From the IMG/VR virus record IMGVR_UViG_3300044952_000784, positions 1-54,420 of that record: a DNA stretch of 54,420 nt; one strand, given 5' to 3'. The first letter of the stretch is position 1, and every line of letters begins with the position of its first letter. The translations under genes and the position numbers were made by a program. The notes under the pieces were generated by a model. The model ran no database searches and was not told where the DNA came from. It saw only the letters and a list, made by a program, of their open reading frames with translations. Of the stretch, positions 42,165 to 48,943 are shown piece after piece. The stretch is from a virus.

Positions 42165-42703
42165 TGGAAAAAGAAGCAATAAAAAATATATTTGATTTCC
42201 TTGAAAAGAAAGAAAACAAAAAACATAAAGATAGAGATACCTTTATTTGGAAATTAAAACTTGGTGATCCCCTAACAAAAGAAGATTTAATTGTTAATGG
42301 TGATTTAGATTTAACAGATTCAACTTTAAAATCATTACCAGATAATTTGGAAGTTAAAGGTAGAATGATTACTAGATTTTCAAAAATAGAAGAATTACCA
42401 AAAGGGTTAAAAGTTGATGGTTCTCTGGAGTTATCGCATTCAATTATAAAAAACATACCAAATGATATTAAAATTGGTGCTTCTTTGTATTTGCATAATA
42501 CAAAAATAACTTCATTACCAGAAGGGCTAGTAATTGACCTTTGGTTATCAATAATGGATACACCAATAAAAAGATTACCAAAAGGATTGGAAGTTAATGG
42601 ATATTTAGCCGTGAGTGTTGGAGATAGTTTAGACAAATTTTCAGATGCTGAATTAAGAGAAATGGTTAAACCTGGGCGTATAGGTAGAATAATTAGGATA
42701 TAA
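42164..42703 (+). CDS. LRR paralogue 9, five repeats
   Basis: A 179-residue member sharing the start MEKEAIKNIFDFLEKKENK with paralogue 8, followed by FIWKLKLGDPLTKEDLI and five repeats (LKSLPDNLEVKGRMITRFSK to IKRLPKGLEVNGYLAVSVGD). The cap AELREMVKPGRIGRIIR has GRI instead of GFI. It ends the first block of the array; a 139 nt gap with no other feature but a promoter-like motif follows. Confidence 0.86.
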   Translation: MEKEAIKNIFDFLEKKENKKHKDRDTFIWKLKLGDPLTKEDLIVNGDLDLTDSTLKSLPDNLEVKGRMITRFSKIEELPKGLKVDGSLELSHSIIKNIPNDIKIGASLYLHNTKITSLPEGLVIDLWLSIMDTPIKRLPKGLEVNGYLAVSVGDSLDKFSDAELREMVKPGRIGRIIRI

Positions 42704-42820
42704 CCACATACAATTTAACCACAACAGCAGATTTTAATAAAGATGACATAGTAATAGGCTAAAACAAAAAGTCCCTTAAAATCAAAATATGAGAGCCATA
42801 ATCAAAATAAAGAATAATGA

Positions 42821-42836
42821 TATTTATAATAAAAAA
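42821..42836 (+). promoter_or_regulatory. Promoter-like A/T motif before 42843
   Basis: TATTTATAATAAAAAA ends 6 nt before the ATG at 42843. The remaining gap 42704-42820 shows no hairpin, repeat or coding frame. The motif shares the TATTTAT core of other starts and contains TATTTATA, the reverse complement of the T4 late element. Confidence 0.4.
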
Positions 42837-42842
42837 TAAGAT

Positions 42843-43265
42843 ATGATACATCCAGTAATTAAAAAAATTGTTAAGAATGCAATAAATGAGCAAGCAACAG
42901 AAAATTATATGTTTTTTGGAAACTTAAAACAAATTAAAAGACAATGTGAATTATTGCTTGAATTTCAACCTGATGAAATTAATGAATTGTTGACCAATGG
43001 CCATGATTGGGCTGATGACCATGTGACAGTTGCAAAAGAAAACTTGGATCAAGTTTTTGATTTTATGATGAATGAATTTGAAAATAGGGATAGCCAGAAC
43101 ATAACAGAAGCAAAGGAAAAAAAGAATAAACCAACAAATCCCAAGTTATGGAGTCAATGTTTGAGTTGGGCAAGGTCTAGGTATAAAGTATGCCCAAGCG
43201 CATATTGTAATGGTGCTGCGGCAAAAAGGTATAAGAAATTGGGTGGAAAGTGGAAGAAAGGATAG
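42843..43265 (+). CDS. Small conserved phage protein with C-terminal basic Trp/Cys motif
   Basis: A 140-residue protein. The N-terminal part contains PDEINELLTNGHDWADDHVTVAKENLDQVFDFMM, and the C-terminus carries NPKLWSQCLSWARSRYKVCPSAYCNGAAAKRYKKLGGKW, which is a recurrent motif of phage and giant-virus proteins, with the positions W, K-V-x-P-S-A-Y, N-G and Y-K-K-x-G-G-x-W conserved. The function is not known; the basic tail suggests nucleic-acid or packaging contact. It separates the two LRR blocks and is followed by the next LRR gene after 3 nt. Confidence 0.8.
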   Translation: MIHPVIKKIVKNAINEQATENYMFFGNLKQIKRQCELLLEFQPDEINELLTNGHDWADDHVTVAKENLDQVFDFMMNEFENRDSQNITEAKEKKNKPTNPKLWSQCLSWARSRYKVCPSAYCNGAAAKRYKKLGGKWKKG

Positions 43266-43268
43266 ATA

Positions 43269-43733
43269 ATGGAAAAAGAAACATTAAAGAAGATATTTAA
43301 ATTTCTTGAAAAGAATGATGAAATAAGAGCACCATTATTATGGAAATGGTCAAGTGGTGAACCATTAACAGAAGATGATTTGCATATTAAAGGTGATTTG
43401 GATTTTTCAGATTCAGGGATAGAAACATTGCCAGATAATTTATATGTTGAAGGTGACTTGTATTTACAATTTTCTGATATTAAATCATTACCAAAAGGAT
43501 TGAAAGTTGGGAGACATTTAGATTTATCAAACACAAGAATAACTTCTATGCCAGAAGGATTAGAAGTTGGGGTTGATTTGGATTTATCCTACTCTGAAAT
43601 AGCATCATTACCAAAAGGATTGAAAGTTGGGCAAAATTTGTTTATTGGTGGAACACCATTAGCAAAATTTTCAGATGATGAATTAATAAAAATGGTTGAG
43701 CCTAGTTTTTTAAATAGATATATATATAGATAA
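43269..43733 (+). CDS. LRR paralogue 10, four repeats
   Basis: A 154-residue member that opens the second block: MEKETLKKIFKFLEKNDE, LLWKWSSGEPLTEDDLH, four repeats from IETLPDNLYVEGDLYLQFSD to IASLPKGLKVGQNLFIGGTP, cap DELIKMVEPSFLNRYIY. The ...RWKWSNG-type N-terminal variant is shared with paralogue 11. Confidence 0.88.
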   Translation: MEKETLKKIFKFLEKNDEIRAPLLWKWSSGEPLTEDDLHIKGDLDFSDSGIETLPDNLYVEGDLYLQFSDIKSLPKGLKVGRHLDLSNTRITSMPEGLEVGVDLDLSYSEIASLPKGLKVGQNLFIGGTPLAKFSDDELIKMVEPSFLNRYIYR

Positions 43734-44380
43734 TGGAAAAAGAAACATTAAAGAAGATATTTAATTTCCTTGAAAAGAAGGATAATAGGAATACGCCACT
43801 TAGGTGGAAATGGTCAAATGGTTTTCCATTCACAGAAGATGATTTACATGTTAAAGGTGATTTGAATTTATCAGATTTAGAGATAGAAGAATTGCCAGAA
43901 GGATTGAAAGTTGAAGGTGATTTGTTTTTACAAAATTCAGATATTAAATCATTACCAGAAGGATTGGAAGTTGGAGGGCATTTAGTTTTAAATTATACAG
44001 AAATAAGAAAATTACCAAAAGGATTAAAAGTTAAATTAGATTTGGATTTATCATATACACAAATACAATCATTACCAAAAGGATTAAAAATTGAAGGTGA
44101 ATTAAATTTAAATACCACCCCATATTTGGAATCATTACCAGAAGGAATGGAAGTTGGTATATTATCTTTGGAGGATTCAGAGATAGGATTTTTACCAAAA
44201 GGATTAAAAGTTAATAGATTGTTAGATTTAATGCGTTGCAAAAATTTAACTTCATTACCAAAAGGGTTGGAGGTTTATGGTAATTTGGCCATTCACGACT
44301 CTGGGTTAGCAAAATTTTCAGATAATGAATTAAGAAAAATGGTTAAACCAGGATTTATACTTGGAAATATAGAAAGATAA
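43733..44380 (+). CDS. LRR paralogue 11, seven repeats
   Basis: A 215-residue member: MEKETLKKIFNFLEKKDNR, LRWKWSNGFPFTEDDLH, seven repeats, one of them shortened (LESLPEGMEVGILSLEDSE, 19 residues), and cap NELRKMVKPGFILGNI. Its start and stop overlap the neighbours by one base. Confidence 0.88.
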   Translation: MEKETLKKIFNFLEKKDNRNTPLRWKWSNGFPFTEDDLHVKGDLNLSDLEIEELPEGLKVEGDLFLQNSDIKSLPEGLEVGGHLVLNYTEIRKLPKGLKVKLDLDLSYTQIQSLPKGLKIEGELNLNTTPYLESLPEGMEVGILSLEDSEIGFLPKGLKVNRLLDLMRCKNLTSLPKGLEVYGNLAIHDSGLAKFSDNELRKMVKPGFILGNIER

Positions 44381-44784
44381 TGGAAAAAGAAACACTAAAA
44401 AAGATATTTACATTCCTTGAAGAAGAAGAAAATAAGGATAAACCATTTATGTGGAAATTAATGAATAATGAACCATTAACAGATGAAGAGTTATTTGTTG
44501 AAGGGGATTTGGATTTAACAGAAACAGATATTGAATCATTACCAGATGGATTGAACGTTGAGGATATTTTAAGTTTATATGGTTGTAAAAATATACAATC
44601 ATTACCAGAAGGATTAAAAGTTGGGGAGGATTTGGATTTGGGACATTCAAATATAACATCATTACCAAAAGGGTTGAAAGTTTGGGGTCGTTTGTTTATT
44701 AAAAATACACCATTAACAAAATATTCAACTGAGGAATTAAGGCAAATGGTTAATCCTGGATATATAAATAATATAATTAGATAA
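44380..44784 (+). CDS. LRR paralogue 12, three repeats
   Basis: A 134-residue member with module MEKETLKKIFTFLEEEENK and FMWKLMNNEPLTDEELF, and three repeats. The first, IESLPDGLNVEDILSLYGCKN, is in the 21-residue Cys class and is followed by IQSLPEGLKVGEDLDLGHSN; the same order appears in paralogue 1. Cap: EELRQMVNPGYINNII. Confidence 0.87.
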   Translation: MEKETLKKIFTFLEEEENKDKPFMWKLMNNEPLTDEELFVEGDLDLTETDIESLPDGLNVEDILSLYGCKNIQSLPEGLKVGEDLDLGHSNITSLPKGLKVWGRLFIKNTPLTKYSTEELRQMVNPGYINNIIR

Positions 44785-45350
44785 TGGAAAAAGAAACACT
44801 AAAGAATATATTTAATTTTATTGAAAAGTTAGATGGTACAAAAATTCCATTTTTATGGAAAATAACAAATGGTTCACCATTAACAAAAGAAGATTTAATT
44901 GTTAATGATGATTTGGATTTATCAAATTTTAAAATAACTTCATTACCAGAAGGATTGAAAGTTAGTGGCAATTTGAATTTAGATTATTCAAAAATAACTT
45001 CATTACCAGAAGACTTGGAAGTTGGGGGCGAGTTATCTTTAGAACATTCAAATATAAAATCATTACCAGAACTATTGAAAGTTGGGGGTGATTTGGATTT
45101 ATATGGCTGTGAAAAACTTGAATCATTACCAGAAGGATTAAAAGTTAATGGTACATTATATTTAAATCATTGTTACAAATTACAATCATTACCAAAAGGA
45201 TTGAAAGTTGATGATGGAATAAACATAACTTACACAAAATTAACCAAATACACTGAAAATCAATTAAAAAAAATGGTTAAACCTGGATATATTAAAGGTA
45301 TTATATTAAATGAGGATCCTGATTGGGATGAAACAGAATTTGCTATTTAA
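44784..45350 (+). CDS. LRR paralogue 13, five repeats, extended tail
   Basis: The last plus-strand member, 188 residues: MEKETLKNIFNFIEKLDG, FLWKITNGSPLTKEDLI, five repeats with two Cys-type ones (YGCEK, NHCYK), cap NQLKKMVKPGYIKGIIL, plus an acidic tail NEDPDWDETEFAI not found in the others. Nothing resembling a terminator follows; a promoter-like motif and a new gene come after a 33 nt gap. Confidence 0.87.
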   Translation: MEKETLKNIFNFIEKLDGTKIPFLWKITNGSPLTKEDLIVNDDLDLSNFKITSLPEGLKVSGNLNLDYSKITSLPEDLEVGGELSLEHSNIKSLPELLKVGGDLDLYGCEKLESLPEGLKVNGTLYLNHCYKLQSLPKGLKVDDGINITYTKLTKYTENQLKKMVKPGYIKGIILNEDPDWDETEFAI

Positions 45351-45362
45351 TTCAACTTGTAG

Positions 45363-45380
45363 TATATTTGTAATAAAAAA
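45363..45380 (+). promoter_or_regulatory. Promoter-like A/T motif before 45384
   Basis: TATATTTGTAATAAAAAA ends 3 nt before the ATG. TATATTTG also fits the Bacteroidota -7 element TAnnTTTG, though no properly spaced -33 TTG is visible. Confidence 0.35.
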
Positions 45381-45383
45381 ACT

Positions 45384-45770
45384 ATGAACATTAAATCTTG
45401 GTTGACCCCCCTAGTTAATTCATTTAAAGAAAACATCTTGGCATTAACTGACCCAACAGAGGATGAAGTTAGGTGTAAAAATATTATCTTTAAAATGCTG
45501 GACAATCCAGATGCCAAACTTGCTTATTCATCAAAATCGCCAGAAAGATTAATTTATCTTGAAGATGAGAATATCTTTATCATTATATATGATAGAGAAA
45601 TTCATATGATTTATGAATATGAACTTTTCAAGTTTTTTATTAATCACCATCAAACACATATTGATATTATCAGCAGGTTTGATGATAAGATGCAATCAAA
45701 ATTTGATACCTTTTATGAGTTGTCAAATTATCTAAAAGAAAACTTTTTAATTAAGGTTGAAGCCTTTTAG
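45384..45770 (+). CDS. Uncharacterised 128-residue protein
   Basis: A small protein of unknown family, with a helical N-terminus (MNIKSWLTPLVNSFKENIL), a beta segment RLIYLEDENIFIIIYDREIHMIY and a helical, charged C-terminal part (FKFFINHHQTHIDIISRFDDKMQSKFDTFYEL). Found after the LRR array and before the possible nuclease, from which it is separated by 42 nt (counting the preferred start). Confidence 0.6.
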   Translation: MNIKSWLTPLVNSFKENILALTDPTEDEVRCKNIIFKMLDNPDAKLAYSSKSPERLIYLEDENIFIIIYDREIHMIYEYELFKFFINHHQTHIDIISRFDDKMQSKFDTFYELSNYLKENFLIKVEAF

Positions 45771-45812
45771 GTTAACAAAGATATGATAATATCATATAAA
45801 TTTAAAAACATT

Positions 45813-46721
45813 ATGAGCAAAATAAAAATTCTTATAACTCCTAATCAAGCAGATGAAATTTCAAATAAACTAAAAAAAACATCAGCTTCAGAAAAAGGTA
45901 CAGACTTTGAAAACTATATTTTTGAACTATTCAAAAAAACAGATTTGTTTTCTGATTTAACCAAAAAAACTATTGATAAAAATAAATTTATAAATATTGA
46001 TTCAAAAACTTCTTATGGTGAGGAAAGAAAAACAATAAAAAAATTATTTATACAATTAATGGGAAAATTTAAAAATATGAAACCCCAAACAACACTAAAG
46101 GGTGATTATTTAATTCAAATTAATGGGGAGGATGAAGTATTTGATGCAAAAAATTATGATAGCATTATTCCTATATTTAAATTCCCTGAAATTGAAGGGT
46201 TATCCCCTAAATCTTTTATGAAGGGTAGCGACTCAAACATAAAATACCCTACTTTTTATTATCTAAAAAACCATGCTACTATTCTTTATAATTTTTTATT
46301 CCCTAGTAACAATACTAAAAAAAATGAAGCCAAAGCAATTATTGAAACTGAATTTACAACAAAAAAACAAATAACTGAAATAACAAAAGATGAATTTATT
46401 GCAATATTTAGGATGACTGAATTAGGTTATGCTTGGAAAGAATTTAATATAATACCCAAGAGGAATTTTATTATAAAAAGTGGTAAAAAAATACAATATA
46501 AATTTGCTTCTTTTGATGAAATACCAAATAATAATGTTATAGTTGATTTACTTACACAAAATGGTTACTTGTATCTTTTTTTCACCCAAAATGATAATAT
46601 TTTATTTATATTATCACAAAGGGTTTCTGGACAAGGAAATTGTTCATTTATTAATTTAGATTATGTTCATTTAGTAAATGAAGTTAATGCTAATGATTAT
46701 GAATTAAAAACTCTTCAATAA
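45813..46721 (+). CDS. Possible PD-(D/E)XK-type nuclease, uncertain
   Basis: The open frame begins at 45783, but the ATG at 45813 (MSKIKILITP) gives a more typical start. KGTDFENYIFELFKK near the N-terminus could be the acidic first helix, and LKGDYLIQINGEDEVFDAKNYDSI (about residues 95-118) has the spacing of a PD-(D/E)XK core: D, then D-x-K (F-D-A-K) after a strand and turn. The remainder, about 190 residues, is of unknown type. The fold is guessed from pattern only; no restriction or defence partner gene is next to it. Its 3' end overlaps that of the minus-strand gene by 32 nt. Confidence 0.5.
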   Translation: MSKIKILITPNQADEISNKLKKTSASEKGTDFENYIFELFKKTDLFSDLTKKTIDKNKFINIDSKTSYGEERKTIKKLFIQLMGKFKNMKPQTTLKGDYLIQINGEDEVFDAKNYDSIIPIFKFPEIEGLSPKSFMKGSDSNIKYPTFYYLKNHATILYNFLFPSNNTKKNEAKAIIETEFTTKKQITEITKDEFIAIFRMTELGYAWKEFNIIPKRNFIIKSGKKIQYKFASFDEIPNNNVIVDLLTQNGYLYLFFTQNDNILFILSQRVSGQGNCSFINLDYVHLVNEVNANDYELKTLQ

Positions 46722-47043
46722 TTCTTATTAAACTTTCCTTTGTAACCATTGTTGGTTTATTGCCCGTTCCAGATTTTGGATTCTTTTTTTCAGCCGCTCT
46801 TTTCTTTGTACAAGCTGACTTCTTTTCAGCATCACTCATCTTACTAGCAACACCAGCCGCCTTACATTTAGGATATGCACCCTTATCATCAGATTCTCTG
46901 CCACAGGGGGGGTGCTTACCATTTGAATCTTTTCTACATATATTAACCCAAGGACCTTTGGGTTGATTGCTACCTTTTGGTTTTTTCTTATCACCAAACC
47001 AAACTCTTAAATCTTCATTAAAAAATGATGGCTTATTTTCCAT
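46690..47043 (-). CDS. DUF5872-like small phage protein
   Basis: I choose the ATG at 47043 (MENKPSFFNEDLRVWFGDKKK); the frame is open to 47088 but that extension runs into the capsid-gene terminator. The 117-residue protein has the DUF5872 pattern GPWVNICRKDSNGKHPPCGRES, AYPKCKAAGVASKMSDAEKKSACTKKRAAEKK, basic and rich in Lys, with conserved Cys positions. The family is common in phages and large viruses; function unknown. A helical tail (LIRIIEEFLIHNH) is specific here. It overlaps the convergent gene at the 3' ends. Confidence 0.82.
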   Translation of the reverse strand: MENKPSFFNEDLRVWFGDKKKPKGSNQPKGPWVNICRKDSNGKHPPCGRESDDKGAYPKCKAAGVASKMSDAEKKSACTKKRAAEKKNPKSGTGNKPTMVTKESLIRIIEEFLIHNH

Positions 47044-47050
47044 AAAATTT

Positions 47051-47066
47051 TTATTAATAAATATAT
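47051..47066 (-). promoter_or_regulatory. Promoter-like A/T motif before 47043
   Basis: Minus strand ATATATTTATTAATAA, ending 7 nt before the ATG, directly downstream of the capsid terminator. This arrangement (terminator, motif, gene) repeats that at 7304-7380. Confidence 0.45.
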
Positions 47067-47071
47067 GCAAA

Positions 47072-47103
47072 TAAAAAAAGGGTTGCAAAAAAATGCAACC
47101 CTT
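47072..47103 (-). terminator. Intrinsic terminator of the capsid gene
   Basis: On the minus strand AAGGGTTGCA (47103-47094) and TGCAACCCTT (47087-47078) form a 10 bp stem around a 6 nt loop, followed by a T tract of seven bases (47079-47073, partly within the stem). It lies 25 nt after the stop of the major capsid gene. Confidence 0.93.
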
Positions 47104-47127
47104 CCTATTATATCAATATAAAATTGA

Positions 47128-48918
47128 TTATCTTAACTCTTGTAAGTCAAATGTTCTAACACCATCAACCGTAATTCTACCGTAGAAACGGTTGTTAACT
47201 AGTTTTTTAGCATATCTTGTCATTATACCTTTAATTGGTGTAAAGTTGAATGGATTATACATTGTTGGTGTTAATTGTAATGGTACATATGGTGCATAGA
47301 TATAACCAGTGTCTAATAATGATGTTCCTTTGTGTCCCATTAACACTTGGTTTGCTGGGAAGTAAGGGTCACGATATACTTGGTAACGACCTGCTAATGT
47401 ACCAACTCTTTCAATACCCATGTTGTATTGGTCTTGGTCAGGAGATGCATTTGATACGTGGAAGTATTCCAAATCATCAAAAATTGCACTAACTTCAGAA
47501 GAAACAACAATCCAGTTTGCACCACCTCTCAATGTTGATTTGTGGATTTGTGCTGATACTTGGTTAATAGTTGTGATTAATGTTTGATTCCAGTCTTTCT
47601 GTGTGTAAGGGATAGCGTTTGTACCCAATCTCTTCCAACCATTGTAATCCCAACGTAAATTCCAAGCAGCACCTTTTCTAAGGTCTCTTAAAATTTCTCT
47701 ATCAATCTCAGCTGCAATTTGCTCTGATAATAAAGCAGTTAATTCTGCTTCAGCATCAATGTTATGGAATGCAGCAACGTCTTGTGCCATTTCTGGTGAC
47801 CATTGTGCTCTTAACTTTCTTTCTGTAACTGAAACAGTAACTGATTGTAAATCAAAAGAAACCTCACCAATTTTATCTTCAAATTCTAAACTCTTGTAAA
47901 TTCTATAAGTTGCTGTAAAGTCAGTTGCGGCTGTACCTGAAATTGATGTTGTGAAACCTGTGTAACCATCTAATGAATCTGCACCAACTGTTGCAGGTCT
48001 TTGTAAATCAACTTCAAGATAAACAACACCAGCAGGTGTTGATAAATCATTGTATGATCCACCTCCTGTTCTACTACTAGGGAAAGTTATTGTATTCTCA
48101 GAACCATATTGAACAAGCCCTTTTGCATATTTCTGTGTAACAACTCTAAACAATAATGGATTGCCAAGTCCAGATGCTGTTGTAACACCAGAGAATGCAC
48201 CACCTGCTGATGTACTTGCATAAACAGTCAAACCAGCCAAGAAACTTTCATTATCCATTGGATGACCATCAGGTCCAATTAATTTACCTTCACCATCAGA
48301 TCCAAAACCTGTCAAAGCTAGTATAACTCTTCTATAATTACCTGCTGAATAACCTGAAGTAACTAATGAACCATCACTCCAAACAACTGTAGTACCTGTT
48401 GCAGTAACTGCACTATATTGTCCTTTTGAATAATCATAAAGACCTTCTGGGTTTAAGCTTGGCTCATTACCTTCATAAAATCTATCATATAAATTTTTTC
48501 CACTACCATAACCAGTAGTTGGTGTTTGAGTATCTGCTGCACCTGGAGCACCATATGGTGAATAGTGTGCACCAGAATTTGCTTCTTGGATTTGAGGTAC
48601 AAAGAAGAACAGTTTACCAATTGGTAAATTCATTGCCTGTACAGATACAATATCATTAGCCAATAATTTAGAGAATACTCTCCTAACGATTGGGAAAACA
48701 ACTGTTTCAAACGCACCAGTATCAGATGTACTAGCCGCTTCGTTAATAAGATATGATGCTTGGTTTTCATATAACTGTGCAACATTCTCTTTTAAATGAC
48801 CTTTTAAGCCTTCAAGGAATCCTAATTTATTCCATTTGTTAATTGTATCTTCTTTGATAACTTTTAGGTGTTTCAACCCAATATTACCAACAAGACCTGA
48901 TTCTAATAATGCTCCCAT
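47128..48918 (-). CDS. 23: Major capsid protein, T4 gp23-like
   Basis: A 596-residue protein with the gp23 signature: ALLESGLVGNIGLK at the start, LYENQASYLINEAA near 49-62 and LLANDIVSVQAMNLPIGKLFFFVPQIQ near 85-110. T4 gp23 has 521 residues; the additional length is in a Gly/Ser/Thr-rich insert around residues 115-330, likely the outward insertion domain. The second half contains VSVTERKLRAQWSPEMAQDV and LTALLSEQIAAEIDREILRDL, typical of the HK97-like core of this group. Located between its terminator and the scaffold gene upstream, within the minus-strand head unit. Confidence 0.95.
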   Translation of the reverse strand: MGALLESGLVGNIGLKHLKVIKEDTINKWNKLGFLEGLKGHLKENVAQLYENQASYLINEAASTSDTGAFETVVFPIVRRVFSKLLANDIVSVQAMNLPIGKLFFFVPQIQEANSGAHYSPYGAPGAADTQTPTTGYGSGKNLYDRFYEGNEPSLNPEGLYDYSKGQYSAVTATGTTVVWSDGSLVTSGYSAGNYRRVILALTGFGSDGEGKLIGPDGHPMDNESFLAGLTVYASTSAGGAFSGVTTASGLGNPLLFRVVTQKYAKGLVQYGSENTITFPSSRTGGGSYNDLSTPAGVVYLEVDLQRPATVGADSLDGYTGFTTSISGTAATDFTATYRIYKSLEFEDKIGEVSFDLQSVTVSVTERKLRAQWSPEMAQDVAAFHNIDAEAELTALLSEQIAAEIDREILRDLRKGAAWNLRWDYNGWKRLGTNAIPYTQKDWNQTLITTINQVSAQIHKSTLRGGANWIVVSSEVSAIFDDLEYFHVSNASPDQDQYNMGIERVGTLAGRYQVYRDPYFPANQVLMGHKGTSLLDTGYIYAPYVPLQLTPTMYNPFNFTPIKGIMTRYAKKLVNNRFYGRITVDGVRTFDLQELR

Positions 48919-48943
48919 TTTCTATTTTTTTTTATTTAATTTA

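Larger units (their letters stand above)
37879..45350 (+). repeat. Tandem array of thirteen LRR paralogues
   Basis: Thirteen homologous genes lie head to tail, mostly with TAATGG-type stop/start overlaps, interrupted only by 42704-43268. All share an N-terminal module of about 45 residues (start MEKETLKKIFxFLE, then W-K and LTEEDL), three to eight leucine-rich repeats with consensus ITSLPEGLKVGGDLDLSNTK, and a C-terminal cap ending like KFSDEELRKMVKPGFI. The 20 nt CCAGAAGGATTGAAAGTTGG occurs identically at 38281 and 39341, and close variants recur throughout. Three more family members lie on the minus strand at 51127-52881. Confidence 0.95.

Noticed and set aside
41070-42636. Long minus-strand reading frames (152-182 codons) within the LRR array, with similar proteins such as those ending KEIKYIFYCFFFHYLI
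   Set aside because: They are exact antisense shadows of the repeated LRR codons (antisense of MEKEAIKNIFDFLE). They recur wherever paralogues do, and show no independent start context.
37879-45350. CRISPR-like array of regular DNA repeats
   Set aside because: The period of 60-63 nt keeps one reading frame and corresponds to 20-21 residue protein repeats; there are no unique spacers between identical repeats and no cas genes.
47044-47088. Upstream start (MQPFFYLHIFINKNF) for the DUF5872-like gene
   Set aside because: This extension would be encoded in the terminator hairpin of the capsid gene and in the promoter-like motif; the ATG at 47043 fits the family better.
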